A DNA stretch of 64,000 nt from Spartobacteria bacterium UBA5019. Lineage in GTDB: Bacteria > Verrucomicrobiota > Verrucomicrobiia > Chthoniobacterales > Terrimicrobiaceae. Under the pieces are notes generated by a model. The model was not told the DNA's origin, did not search any database, and saw only the letters and a program-made list of their open reading frames with translations. The stretch is from NCBI GenBank assembly GCA_002396485.1, contig DGXZ01000030.1, positions 1 through 64,000 on the forward strand, in the 5' to 3' direction. Positions 25,512-35,079 of the stretch are shown one piece after another. The translations under genes and the position numbers were made by a program. Each line of letters starts with the position of its first letter. Within the stretch, counting starts at the first letter, position 1.

Positions 25512-28500
25512 ATGAACCCACTCAGATATCCTCTCAACAATATTTTTCGTCTTTATCACAGACATTCAGCATCTTTATTCGATATTCGCAGCCTCGTCCT
25601 TTTTCTTTTCCTATTCGTTAGCTTCGATTCCACTTCATTTGCACAGGGCGCTGGCACATATCAAGTTGCGGTATATGGAGGGAATACGAATGGGTATGGG
25701 GACTATCAAATTCTAACGATGAGCATCGCCAATGTGGGGGCACCCGCAGTCGCAGGTCTGCGCTGGGCGAGGCGGTTTGTGGGGTCTGGAAATGGCGCTT
25801 CAGAGATTGATTATGCGGGAGGTTGGTATGTAGGTGGGTCGTATTGGAACGATGGAGCCTCCCTTAATCTTTATCGCACTCAAGACGGCATCAACTGGCA
25901 AAAAGTGAAGGTTACTGATAACCTGCAGTTGGTTGACCTGGCCCAAAGTGGCAGCACCTGGCTGGCGCTGACTAATAATGGGTCGGTTTTCCGTTCTGTT
26001 AATAGCGGCGGGAATTGGACATTGGCGGGAACGGTGCCAGGAATCGGTTCCAATGGAACCTACGTGGACAACTATAACACCTCATCGATCGTTTATAACA
26101 ACGGCACCTGGGTTTTCATTACCGACAAAACAGCTTATCGAAGCAGTAATAATGGCACGACATGGAGCAGCAATGCCACGGGCTCGGATATGGCACTCTA
26201 CGATCTGGGCGTTGGCAATGGAGTGTTTGTAGCAGTTGGAGAAGGTGGCGAAATTCGCACGAGTTCGGATGCGGGCCAAACTTGGACCAAGAGAACTTCA
26301 GGCACAGACCTTACGCTTAACTCCGCAGCCTTTGGAAACGGGAGGTTTGTGGTTGTTGGATCCAATGGTCTTGTTCTGACAAGCACTGATAATGGAATGA
26401 CATGGGTGTCGCAGGCTTCAGGATCAAGCAGCTACTTGAAATCGGTTTCTTTTGGAAACAATGTGTTTGTGCGAAGCGACGGACATGTTTCCAGCGATGG
26501 GATTGCATGGTCAGCGCCACAGGGAGGATGGGGTTCAGCCGACTATGATGATGGAGTGGTTTACGGAAATGCTGGATGGCTGATGGGAGGTTGGACAGTT
26601 TATCAAAGCGTTGCTGGGGATGTGCCAAATACTTACAATACGATAAGTGTATCTGGGACAGTCGGCCAGCCGCTGAGTTACCAGCTTAGTGGGGCGCTGA
26701 GCTTTTCCCAAACACCCACCCAATACGCTGCCATCAATCTTCCCGGTGGGCTCTCAATCAACTCCACTTCAGGAGATATTAGTGGATTGGTCTACAAAAC
26801 AATACCCAGCGTCATAAGCGGCGGTGGTTTTTTCTTTAAGAGCCTTGCGGGTGGGTTCATTCAAAGCTTGCCTGGAAGTGCTTATGGCTTCGGAGGTGCT
26901 GCGGGAAGCGTGGACGGCAACGGAGGCACCGCTCTTTTTAATTCTCCATCTGGCGTTGCTGTGGATGCGACAGGCAATATTTATGTGGCCGACTCTGGCA
27001 ACCATGCGATCCGAAAAATTACCAGTTCTGGAAATGTAACGCTTTTTGCCGGTAGCTTCCTTGGAAGTGGGACGGCTGATGGTTGGGGCGAGGACGCTCG
27101 ATTCAATAACCCTCAAGGCCTTGCGATCGATACCTCTGGTAATCTCTATGTTGCTGAAGCAGGTAGCCACCGCATCCGCAAAGTTTCTCCATTCGGTCAA
27201 GTCACTCACTATGTTGGCGGGATCGGTGTCTCGGGCAGCGTGGACGGGTCTCCAATAAGCGCCCGCTTCAACGGGCCCACCGATGTCGCCGCGGATGCCG
27301 CAGGCAACATCTATGTGGCCGACTCCGGCAACCATGCGATTCGCAAAATTTCCACCAATGGGACGGTGACTACTCTGGCCGGGACCATGGGGCAAGCGGG
27401 CATTACCAATGCCACTGGCTCCGCTGCAAGATTCCGCACACCACAGGGCATCGCGGTGGATGGCAGCGGCACGGTCTATGTGGCAGACACTGGAAACCAA
27501 GTCATCCGCAAGGTCACCTCCGGCGGAATTGTGACTACCTTCTCTGGAGCTGTTTTTACTGGTAGCGCTTCGCCTTTGGGCGGTCGCGCAAGCTTGACTG
27601 GCAGTGCACATGCCGCCTTCTTAGCCAGCGTCGCCCCCACTTCACTTCCCGCCAGCCTTGATGGTAATGCAACGATCGCGCGATTTAGCTATCCGACTGA
27701 TGTTACACTCGATAGTGCGGGCAGCCTTTATGTCACCGACAGCGGCACGGAAAAAATACGAAAAATCGTGTTAACTGGCAATGTGAGCACGCTCGGAGGT
27801 TCTCCCGACGGTTTCTTCTATAATCCGCTTGCTATAGCGGTCGGAGCCAATGGCGCGCTGTATGTCGCCGATGCGGGCAACAATCGCATCGCGACGAGCT
27901 TCACTCCATCGCCAGAAATCTCGATAGAGGGTCTTGGAGGTATAGACCTCAGCAGCGCGGGCGAGGTGGTCTCGCTTGGCAATCTACTTACGGGGAATGC
28001 AAGTGCATCCTATACCTTTGTGATTCGTAATGCAGGCTACGCGGATATGAGTGGCCTGTCGTTGTCGAAAAATGGAACTCATTCCGGCGATTTTGCTCTT
28101 GGCTCACTCGGGGTCACAACACTATCGGCTGGAAGTTCGACCGCCTTCACTGTCACCTTCACTCCAAGCATTGGAGGCAATCGATCGGCCCAGTTGCTCG
28201 TGGCCAGCAATGATTCAGATGAGAACCCGTTTGTTATTCATTTAGCTGGCTTTGGCTTGTCCGCGAGCCTCGATTCGGATGCCGATGGTCTGAGTGACGC
28301 TGCGGAATATCGGATGTCCTCGCTAGGCTTTGACTGGCAGTTGCCGCAAGCGGACATGGTTAGCGCTTTTCAAGCCGGCGCCAATACCGGAGGCCTCTAC
28401 AACACATCGCAAATTCAGGCAATGAACATAGGCATTCCGCTCATCTCAAAAAATGCCACCAGTGGGCAGTTTGAAATCTCCGTTAAGCTTCAAAAATCCA

Positions 28501-28628
28501 CCAATCTTCAAACCTTCGAGCACTTCTCTCTCAACGCCACTGATACAACTATCGAACCCGATGGTAGCCTAAAAATCCGCTTCATTGCACCAGACAGCGC
28601 TGCGTTTTTCCGTTTGCAGGCGAGGTGA
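25512..28628 (+). CDS. Large secreted protein with sialidase-like, NHL, and choice-of-anchor-D domains
   Basis: 1038 aa from ATG 25512; the signal segment (FDIRSLVLFLFLFVSFDSTSFAQ) then lies at 25-50. Order: BNR/YCF48-like repeats with S-x-D-x-G-x-x-W motifs (about 60-370, e.g. SSDAGQTWTKRTSG), a putative Ig segment (VSGTVGQPLSYQLSGAL), at least five NHL propeller repeats (GVAVDATGNIYVADSGNHAI) about 460-810, an ASH/choice-of-anchor-D domain (FVIRNAGYADMSG), a calcium-type DSDADGLSDAAEY motif, and a C-terminal beta domain ending FFRLQAR. Exported and probably surface-attached. Base composition is lower in GC than its neighbours. Ligand unknown. Confidence 0.83.
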   Translation: MNPLRYPLNNIFRLYHRHSASLFDIRSLVLFLFLFVSFDSTSFAQGAGTYQVAVYGGNTNGYGDYQILTMSIANVGAPAVAGLRWARRFVGSGNGASEIDYAGGWYVGGSYWNDGASLNLYRTQDGINWQKVKVTDNLQLVDLAQSGSTWLALTNNGSVFRSVNSGGNWTLAGTVPGIGSNGTYVDNYNTSSIVYNNGTWVFITDKTAYRSSNNGTTWSSNATGSDMALYDLGVGNGVFVAVGEGGEIRTSSDAGQTWTKRTSGTDLTLNSAAFGNGRFVVVGSNGLVLTSTDNGMTWVSQASGSSSYLKSVSFGNNVFVRSDGHVSSDGIAWSAPQGGWGSADYDDGVVYGNAGWLMGGWTVYQSVAGDVPNTYNTISVSGTVGQPLSYQLSGALSFSQTPTQYAAINLPGGLSINSTSGDISGLVYKTIPSVISGGGFFFKSLAGGFIQSLPGSAYGFGGAAGSVDGNGGTALFNSPSGVAVDATGNIYVADSGNHAIRKITSSGNVTLFAGSFLGSGTADGWGEDARFNNPQGLAIDTSGNLYVAEAGSHRIRKVSPFGQVTHYVGGIGVSGSVDGSPISARFNGPTDVAADAAGNIYVADSGNHAIRKISTNGTVTTLAGTMGQAGITNATGSAARFRTPQGIAVDGSGTVYVADTGNQVIRKVTSGGIVTTFSGAVFTGSASPLGGRASLTGSAHAAFLASVAPTSLPASLDGNATIARFSYPTDVTLDSAGSLYVTDSGTEKIRKIVLTGNVSTLGGSPDGFFYNPLAIAVGANGALYVADAGNNRIATSFTPSPEISIEGLGGIDLSSAGEVVSLGNLLTGNASASYTFVIRNAGYADMSGLSLSKNGTHSGDFALGSLGVTTLSAGSSTAFTVTFTPSIGGNRSAQLLVASNDSDENPFVIHLAGFGLSASLDSDADGLSDAAEYRMSSLGFDWQLPQADMVSAFQAGANTGGLYNTSQIQAMNIGIPLISKNATSGQFEISVKLQKSTNLQTFEHFSLNATDTTIEPDGSLKIRFIAPDSAAFFRLQAR

Positions 28629-28680
28629 ACCGAGGTGTGGAAGGCGTCAACACGGAGTGGCCTCCCGCCGGCCGCCGCCA

Positions 28681-28720
28681 GCGCGCGGAAAATCACGGCG
28701 CTGACGGAGCAGCGCCCCCG
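28681..28720. repeat. Intergenic repeat gamma, copy 2
   Basis: GCGCGCGGAAAATCACGG followed by the hairpin GGCGCT-GACGGAGC-AGCGCC, nearly identical to 22226-22266. It sits in the 160-base gap between the NHL gene and the OmpA-like gene, which otherwise shows nothing recognisable. Confidence 0.8.
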
Positions 28721-28788
28721 GTTTTATTCGATTGAAGCCTCTGTTTCTGTGATGGAAATCCGGCACCGGCGTCTGTAGCTTGCCTGCA

Positions 28789-29766
28789 ATGAACCGTCGG
28801 GGCAGCCTCACCAAGCAGGAACCAGTGGCCAATCGCGATGCGTGGGGGCGTTGGCTTTGGCCGGCGTTGATTGCTTCCATTTTGCTGCATCTGCTTTTTT
28901 GGAATTGGTCGCGTCATTTTCCGGTGGAGCGGATGAGTGAGGAGTTTTACGAGAAAATCGTCCCGCGCACATTTCAGGTGGAGAGGGTTGAAATTGATCC
29001 GCGCCTCTTGGAGCCTGAGCGGGAGGAGGCGGCCAAGGCCCGCGTGTCGCCGGTTGCTGTTCAGTTGCCCGAGGAAAGTTTCTCCTCGGAGAAGATTGTT
29101 TCCTCAGCCCCGGATGCAAAAAATCCTCCACGACTGGACACGGCGATCCTCAATGAAAAGCCGGTGCTGGGCGACCCCGTGAATCAGAGCGCGCCGATTT
29201 CAAGCTCGCTGCCGATGGTGGCGGACGCCCCGCTGGAGGACATGCTCAAGGAAATGCCGACGCTGAAAAGCGATCCCCTGGCGTCACTTCCCCAGCCGAT
29301 GGCAGTTGTCCAGGCGGGAAAAAGCCTCTCTGCCCAGCCCTCGGATGGACGCGGATTCACAAACCTCGATGAGCTTCTCGCCCAGACCGGGCCGCTGACA
29401 CCCGAGACAGCGCCCATCATGCTTCCGGGGGATTTGCTTTTTGAATACGATGCCTATCGCCTCCAGCCGGGTGCGATTTCGAGCATGCAAAAGCTTGGCC
29501 AGCTTCTTCTCCGCAACCCCCGCTCGCGTTTCCTCATCGAAGGCCACAGTGATTCGTTCGGGCCGGATGACTATAACCTCCGCCTCAGCGAACTCCGTGC
29601 GCAGACCGTGAAGGAATGGCTGATCTCCTCGATGGGTATTCCTGCCGATTTCATCGAAACGCGTGGCTTCGGCGAATCCCGGCTTGTGGCTCCGGCGACA
29701 GGAAGCATCGAGGAGCAACAAATCAACCGCCGCGTCGAAATCGTTATCCGTCCGCCCGCGCCATGA
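28789..29766 (+). CDS. OmpA-domain protein with single N-terminal membrane anchor
   Basis: 325 aa from ATG 28789. A cytoplasmic basic stretch precedes one membrane helix (ALIASILLHLLFWNWS, about 30-45), a proline/glutamate-rich periplasmic linker to about 215, then an OmpA C-terminal peptidoglycan-binding domain: LLFEYDAYRLQPGA, FLIEGHSDSFGPDDYNLRLS, RGFGESRLVAP, INRRVEIVI. The N-terminal half (SILLHLLFW, then a Pro-rich linker) resembles TonB-type anchors, so it may link the inner membrane to the cell wall. It overlaps glnD by four bases, an odd partner. Confidence 0.83.
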   Translation: MNRRGSLTKQEPVANRDAWGRWLWPALIASILLHLLFWNWSRHFPVERMSEEFYEKIVPRTFQVERVEIDPRLLEPEREEAAKARVSPVAVQLPEESFSSEKIVSSAPDAKNPPRLDTAILNEKPVLGDPVNQSAPISSSLPMVADAPLEDMLKEMPTLKSDPLASLPQPMAVVQAGKSLSAQPSDGRGFTNLDELLAQTGPLTPETAPIMLPGDLLFEYDAYRLQPGAISSMQKLGQLLLRNPRSRFLIEGHSDSFGPDDYNLRLSELRAQTVKEWLISSMGIPADFIETRGFGESRLVAPATGSIEEQQINRRVEIVIRPPAP

Positions 29767-32504
29767 GTCAGTCGCCTGAACCGCACACACTCGAAAACTC
29801 GGCTCTGGAACTCTCCAAGAGTGCCCGCGCCGGAAACAACGATCCGGTCGCCCTCTTTAAAAATTTCCGCAGGGAAGAGGAGGCTCGCCTGCGCTCATGG
29901 CACGATGCCGGGGGCGGGGGACGCGAGATCGCCCGCCAACGCTCGGACATGGTAGATATTCTTTTTCGCGAGCTTTTCGAGGGTGTCGTACGTCGTGTTG
30001 CGACGAAGCCCCTGTCTGGCCGCCTCTCCGTAGCTGCTTTTGGTGGCTATGGCCGCCGCGAACTCACTCCCATGAGTGATGTGGATATCCTTTTTTTACA
30101 GGACAAAAGCACGGCCACCAAAGAGGTGGAGGAGATCATTCGCCAGACCTTGCTGGCCCTTTGGGATATCGGCTTCAAGGTCGGACACGCGACGCGATCA
30201 ATCAGCGAGGCCGTGGAAAAGTGCAACGAGGACCCCATCACGAAAACCTCGATGCTCGAGTGCCGGTTCCTTGCCGGCGAGCGCGAGATTTTCAACCGCT
30301 TCAAGGAGCGCTTCCACGACGAGTGCGTGCGCGGCCACGCCGACCAATACATCGCCTGGCGGTTGGCTAACCAGGCTGAGCTGAGGGTCAAATACGGTCG
30401 CACTGTCTTCATGCAGGAGCCGAACATCAAGAGCGGCACGGGCAGCCTGCGCGATTACCAGAGTCTGCTTTGGATTTCCCAATTCAAGCTGGGGATCAAC
30501 TCCACAGCGAAGCTTGTCGAGGCCAAGGTTCTTCGCGATGGCGACCGGCGCCGACTGGAGAAAAGTTACGACTTCATGCTGCGCACCCGCGCCGCCATGC
30601 AATACTTGAACGGCCGCTCGGCCGATGTCCTCACGCTCCAGCTCCAGGGGCGGGTGGCCAATGAATTCAGCTATCCCCAGAAAAACATTCTCCGCAAGGT
30701 CGAGGCTTTCATGCGCGATTACTATGGCCATGCGCGGACGATCTATCTGGTGACAGAAGCGGCCCTTCGAAAAATGGAGGCCGCTCCGGATGCCCGCCCC
30801 CAAGGGATTCTCAGCCTCTTCGGCGTTCGACAAAAACCCGAGAAACTCGACCGTTTCATCATTCGAAATGGTCAACTCGAGCCCGAGTCGCGCGAGATTT
30901 TCAACGATGATCCGTATCGGCTCATAAGGGCCTTCCACCACGCCCAGGTTCGTCAACTCGAGTTCCACCCCGAGCTTGTGGACCTCATCCGCCGCCGTCT
31001 CCATCTGATCGACCGCACGTTCCAATACGCCATCGCTGCGAGGGAGACGTTCTTCGCCATTCTGTCCCGGAAGGGCGAGGTCGGGCGGACTCTGCGCCTC
31101 ATGCATGATCTGGGAGTCCTGGGTCGCTACATTCCCGAGTTCGGCGCGCTGGATTGCCTCGTTCAGCACGAGTTCTTCCACCGCTACACGGCAGATGAGC
31201 ACACGCTCGTCTGCATCGAGAAGCTCGACGGCGTTCTCTTTGCTCCCGAAAAAAAACTCGCCGGCTACCGACAGATTTTTCAGAAGCTCGAAGACCCCTC
31301 GATTCTCTATCTTTCCATCTTGCTGCACGATGTCGGGAAGGCGGCCAACACGCGCCACCACGAAGAGACCGGAGCTGTGCTGGCCCACAAGGTCGCGCGG
31401 CGACTTCAGCTCACTCCCGACCGCCGTCGCATGCTTCTCACGTTGGTGGATTCGCACTATGTCCTCTCCAAGATGGCCCAAAGCCGGAATCTCGAGGACT
31501 CCGCCACGATCGAGGAGTTCGGCCGCATCATTCGCAACCGGAAAAATCTCGATGCGCTCATGCTGCTCACGCTGGCCGACGGCATGGGCACGAGCGACCA
31601 GAACTGGTCCGACTGGAAGGAGGGGCTCGTCTGGACTCTCTACCGCCGCGCAGGCCAATGGCTCGAAGGCGGTGTCGATGCCATGGAGCAGAGTCGTCGC
31701 GACCGCCAGGCGCAGAGAGGGATCGTCCTTGATATGCTCGGCGATGGATTCCGTGATGAGGCGGATGCCCACTTCCAGTTTATGCCGATGCGGTATTTTC
31801 AAATGTATGAGCCGCTCGAAATAGCTGACCATATGCGGATGTTCCGCGAATTCTTTGAAAACCGGAATGCCGACAACGACACAGCGCTCGTTCCCGTCTT
31901 CAAATGGATGCCGCGACCCGAGAAAGGCTACACCGAGGTTTGGGTGTGCGGGTGGGACCGCCCGCGCCTTCTGGAGCGAATCGCCGGGGCTTTCCTGTCG
32001 GAGCGCTTGAACATTCTGAGCGCCGACATTTTCACCCGCACGGACAGCCTCGCGCTCGACATCTTCCGTGTGGCCGGGACGAATCTCATGCCGATCACCA
32101 GCCCGCGCGACATTGTCGCCGTGGAGAAGCATCTCGCCGAGGCATTGCACCACGAGGACTATGATTTCCGTCCGCTTCTGAGCAAGGAGACGCGCCTGCT
32201 CACCTACCGGCTTTCGCAAGAGTTCGACCTGCCCACGAGAATCAAAATCGATAACGAGTCGCACCCTGTTTACACGCTCATCGACATTCAGACCCCCGAC
32301 CGCCTCGGGCTTCTTTACGACCTCTTGCGGGCCATGGGCGACTGCGGACTTCGTATCGAGATTTCCCGTATCACGACCGAGATGGATGTCGCGATGGACT
32401 CCTTCTACGTTTATGGGCGTGATGGCGAAAAAATCACCGCCACGTCGGCCATCAAGCATCTTCAAGAGAGCCTACACCGGGCTGCCGTGAAGAATCCCGA
32501 ATGA
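29763..32504 (+). CDS. glnD: Bifunctional PII uridylyltransferase / uridylyl-removing enzyme
   Basis: 913 aa from ATG 29763 (overlapping the preceding stop as ATGA). GlnD senses glutamine and modifies the PII nitrogen regulators. Order: nucleotidyltransferase motif FGGYGRRELTPMSDVDIL (Asp106, Asp108), GlnD-type helical region with YGRTVFMQEPNIKSGTGSLRD, an HD hydrolase domain (LLHDVGKAANTRHHEETG, His522-Asp523), and two C-terminal ACT domains (EVWVCGWDRPRLLERIAGAF and LIDIQTPDRLGLLYDLL). Full length and all catalytic residues present. No glnB or glnK nearby. Confidence 0.94.
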   Translation: MSQSPEPHTLENSALELSKSARAGNNDPVALFKNFRREEEARLRSWHDAGGGGREIARQRSDMVDILFRELFEGVVRRVATKPLSGRLSVAAFGGYGRRELTPMSDVDILFLQDKSTATKEVEEIIRQTLLALWDIGFKVGHATRSISEAVEKCNEDPITKTSMLECRFLAGEREIFNRFKERFHDECVRGHADQYIAWRLANQAELRVKYGRTVFMQEPNIKSGTGSLRDYQSLLWISQFKLGINSTAKLVEAKVLRDGDRRRLEKSYDFMLRTRAAMQYLNGRSADVLTLQLQGRVANEFSYPQKNILRKVEAFMRDYYGHARTIYLVTEAALRKMEAAPDARPQGILSLFGVRQKPEKLDRFIIRNGQLEPESREIFNDDPYRLIRAFHHAQVRQLEFHPELVDLIRRRLHLIDRTFQYAIAARETFFAILSRKGEVGRTLRLMHDLGVLGRYIPEFGALDCLVQHEFFHRYTADEHTLVCIEKLDGVLFAPEKKLAGYRQIFQKLEDPSILYLSILLHDVGKAANTRHHEETGAVLAHKVARRLQLTPDRRRMLLTLVDSHYVLSKMAQSRNLEDSATIEEFGRIIRNRKNLDALMLLTLADGMGTSDQNWSDWKEGLVWTLYRRAGQWLEGGVDAMEQSRRDRQAQRGIVLDMLGDGFRDEADAHFQFMPMRYFQMYEPLEIADHMRMFREFFENRNADNDTALVPVFKWMPRPEKGYTEVWVCGWDRPRLLERIAGAFLSERLNILSADIFTRTDSLALDIFRVAGTNLMPITSPRDIVAVEKHLAEALHHEDYDFRPLLSKETRLLTYRLSQEFDLPTRIKIDNESHPVYTLIDIQTPDRLGLLYDLLRAMGDCGLRIEISRITTEMDVAMDSFYVYGRDGEKITATSAIKHLQESLHRAAVKNPE

Positions 32505-35020
32505 CTCCCCGGTTTGCGGCTCTTTTCTGGAGGCAGATCGTCCGCCCATGGGCTGCCTACCCCCTTCTGCCTCTCCTCAATATCCTTGGTATTGCCATCG
32601 GCGTTGCTGTTTTTCTGTCGATTCAGATGGCAAATCGCGGCGCCTTGGCGAGTTTCCAAAATGCTGTCGGCCTCGTCGCCGGGCGGGCCAATCTGGAAAT
32701 CCGGGGCGATCTGCCCGAAGAGATTTTTCCGCTGGTTGCCAAGACGCCCGGCATCAGCTCGGCCACGCCGCTTGTCGAAGGCATAGCCACCCTGCCGGAC
32801 GCGCCTGGCGACTACTTGCGCATTCTTGGGGTCGATCCATTTACCGGCTCCGGCCTTCGGGTTTTCGAGCTCATCGACCCGTCAGGCGCGCCGCTCGATT
32901 TGGAAATGTGGCTGCGGGAACCCGATGTGATTGCCCTGCCTCCCCAGCGCGACCTGCCGGATGCATTTCGCGTTCTTGCCGCCGGCCGCTCGGTGACCCT
33001 GCGGCATGGCTTCGATCTCAAAACGGACGATGCCGCCGTGGCATCCGATCCCCGCATTGCCGCGATGGATATTGGTTGGGCGCAGCAGTTGCTTGACCTG
33101 GGCGGACGTCTCACCTCCATTCAGATTCGCGTGGAGAATCCGCTGGCGATGGATGCCGTCATCGCCAACCTTCGTGGAATTGCTCCTCCGGATGCGCTCA
33201 TCGGCCCTCCAGCCCGGCGGGGTGCCGAGACCGAGCTCATGCTCGCTGCCTTCCAGCTTAACTTGACCGCCCTGAGCCTCGTTTCCATGGTCGTGGGAGT
33301 TTATCTCATCTATAACAGCCTCTCGGCGGCCGTCGTCCGCAGGCGTCATGAAATCGGCATCCTCCGCGCAAACGGGGCCACCAAGTTGGAAGTGATGGCG
33401 CTTTTTCTCGGAGAGGGCCTCTGCTGCGGATTTCTGGGAACGCTGCTCGGCCTTGTGCTGGCAGGCCCCTTGGCCGCGATCCTCGCCGCGCCGGTGAGCC
33501 AGACGGTTTCCTCCCTCTATGCGCTGGTCACGATTGAGCGTCCTGTTCTCACTCCCGGTCAAGTGCTGTTGGCCTTTGCCGCCGGCCTCGGAGCCTCGCT
33601 CATCGCCGCCTGGCGTCCCGCATCGGAAGCGGCGGCCTGTGACCCGGCCCTCGTGATTCGCCCGGGCTCGCAGGGAGATGCGTTCTCCCATCAATCCCGC
33701 CACTGGGGAACCTGGGGCGTCATTTGTCTGATCCTCTCGGCAGGACTGTCTTGGGGCGCGCTCCATGGCGGTGGAAAATTTCTCGGGTTTGCCTCCGTGG
33801 GCTTGCTGATAGCCGGTTTTTCGCTGCTCGTGCCGACGGCGGTGAATTTCTTTGTTCGGCACGTTCACGGGCCGGGCTGGATGATCCGCCTTGCGGCCCA
33901 GCACCTCGGACGCTCGCTGCATCGGAATGCCGTCACCATCGCCGCATTGGCCGTGGCTGTGGCCATGACGGTGAGTGTTTCCGTGATGATCCACTCGTTC
34001 CGCGCCAGCGTGACCTCTTGGCTTGGCAACACCCTCGTTGCCGATCTTTTCATCGCGCCCGCTGCCAATGAAATCGCTGGTCTCCAGAGCTTCCTGCCAT
34101 CCGCCGCCGTCGAGTGGGTGCAGCGTGATTCCCGCGTGAGGGAACTTGCCACCTTTCGCGAAATGCAGGTGCCCTGGGGCAAAAAGACTGCCAATCTCGC
34201 CATCATCGAGGGGAGCGCGCGCGGCGAATTGGATTTCGTGGCCGGGCCACCCGATGCCCGCGTCCTATTTCACCAACCGGGCATGGTTGCCGTCTCGGAG
34301 AGCTTTGCCAACCGCCATGGCACGAAGCCTGGGGACGTGCTCGAGTTTTCCTCGCCCAAGGGGCCGACTGCATTTCGGGTTGTCGGAGTGATCAAGGATT
34401 TCACGCGGGATAGCGGTCTCGTGATGATTGATCGCCCTAATTTCCGCCAATTCTGGAATGATGAACGCCTCCACTCGCTTTCGATCAGTCTGCACGATCC
34501 CTTCGCGGCAGCGGCAGTCGCCGAGGATTTTCGAGCAGTTTTCGGGCGCGAGGGCGAGTTCTCGATTTATACGAATTCCGACCTGCGCCGCCGCGTTATG
34601 GAAATTTTCGACCAGACCTTCGCCGTCACTTCCGTCCTGAGGGCGATTGCCGTGGTCGTGGCCATCGCCGGGGTCCTGCTCTCGCTCACCACACTCGTCG
34701 TCGAGCGCGAGCGCGAAATCGGCATCCTCCGCTCTCAAGGTGCCTCTTGCGCCCAAGTGCGAGGGCTCATCCTCTCCGAAGCCGCCATGATCGGCCTGCT
34801 CGCCGCCGTCGTTGGCCTCCTGTGTGGCGCTTCCATGGCCATGGTGCTCACTTGGGTCATTAACAAAGCCTTCTTCGGCTGGAGCATCGAACTCCGCTAC
34901 CCGCTGGGCGTCCTACTTTCCACCCCTCTCTGGATCATCCCTGCCGCCCTCTTCGCCGCCTGGCTCCCCGCCCGCCGCGCCTCGCTCATCCCGCCCGCCC
35001 GGGCGCTCCGGTTTGAGTAA
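32501..35020 (+). CDS. FtsX-type ABC transporter permease (two FtsX cores)
   Basis: 839 aa. An N-terminal membrane helix (LLNILGIAIGVAVFLSIQM), a MacB-like periplasmic domain, a three-helix FtsX core (about 245-380, with VVRRRHEIGILRANGATKLE), a second pair of helices and periplasmic region, then a second FtsX core (about 705-839, with VVEREREIGILRSQGASCAQ). This YbbP-like arrangement is found in permeases that work with a LolD/MacB-like ATPase on lipoproteins, lipids or peptides. The ATPase gene is not adjacent. The start overlaps the glnD stop by four bases. Substrate unknown. Confidence 0.85.
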   Translation: MTPRFAALFWRQIVRPWAAYPLLPLLNILGIAIGVAVFLSIQMANRGALASFQNAVGLVAGRANLEIRGDLPEEIFPLVAKTPGISSATPLVEGIATLPDAPGDYLRILGVDPFTGSGLRVFELIDPSGAPLDLEMWLREPDVIALPPQRDLPDAFRVLAAGRSVTLRHGFDLKTDDAAVASDPRIAAMDIGWAQQLLDLGGRLTSIQIRVENPLAMDAVIANLRGIAPPDALIGPPARRGAETELMLAAFQLNLTALSLVSMVVGVYLIYNSLSAAVVRRRHEIGILRANGATKLEVMALFLGEGLCCGFLGTLLGLVLAGPLAAILAAPVSQTVSSLYALVTIERPVLTPGQVLLAFAAGLGASLIAAWRPASEAAACDPALVIRPGSQGDAFSHQSRHWGTWGVICLILSAGLSWGALHGGGKFLGFASVGLLIAGFSLLVPTAVNFFVRHVHGPGWMIRLAAQHLGRSLHRNAVTIAALAVAVAMTVSVSVMIHSFRASVTSWLGNTLVADLFIAPAANEIAGLQSFLPSAAVEWVQRDSRVRELATFREMQVPWGKKTANLAIIEGSARGELDFVAGPPDARVLFHQPGMVAVSESFANRHGTKPGDVLEFSSPKGPTAFRVVGVIKDFTRDSGLVMIDRPNFRQFWNDERLHSLSISLHDPFAAAAVAEDFRAVFGREGEFSIYTNSDLRRRVMEIFDQTFAVTSVLRAIAVVVAIAGVLLSLTTLVVEREREIGILRSQGASCAQVRGLILSEAAMIGLLAAVVGLLCGASMAMVLTWVINKAFFGWSIELRYPLGVLLSTPLWIIPAALFAAWLPARRASLIPPARALRFE

Positions 35021-35079
35021 GGCTCCCCCTCGCGTTTTAGCTCTCCTCAAGTTGAGCTTTCTTGGTCATGGTCCACTAA

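Noticed and set aside
30198..32465. 755-codon minus-strand open frame opposite glnD
   Set aside because: Lies entirely opposite glnD whose catalytic motifs are intact; long shadow frames are expected from codon bias.
32882..33994. 370-codon minus-strand open frame opposite the FtsX-type permease
   Set aside because: Low-complexity, charge-rich antisense translation without motif.
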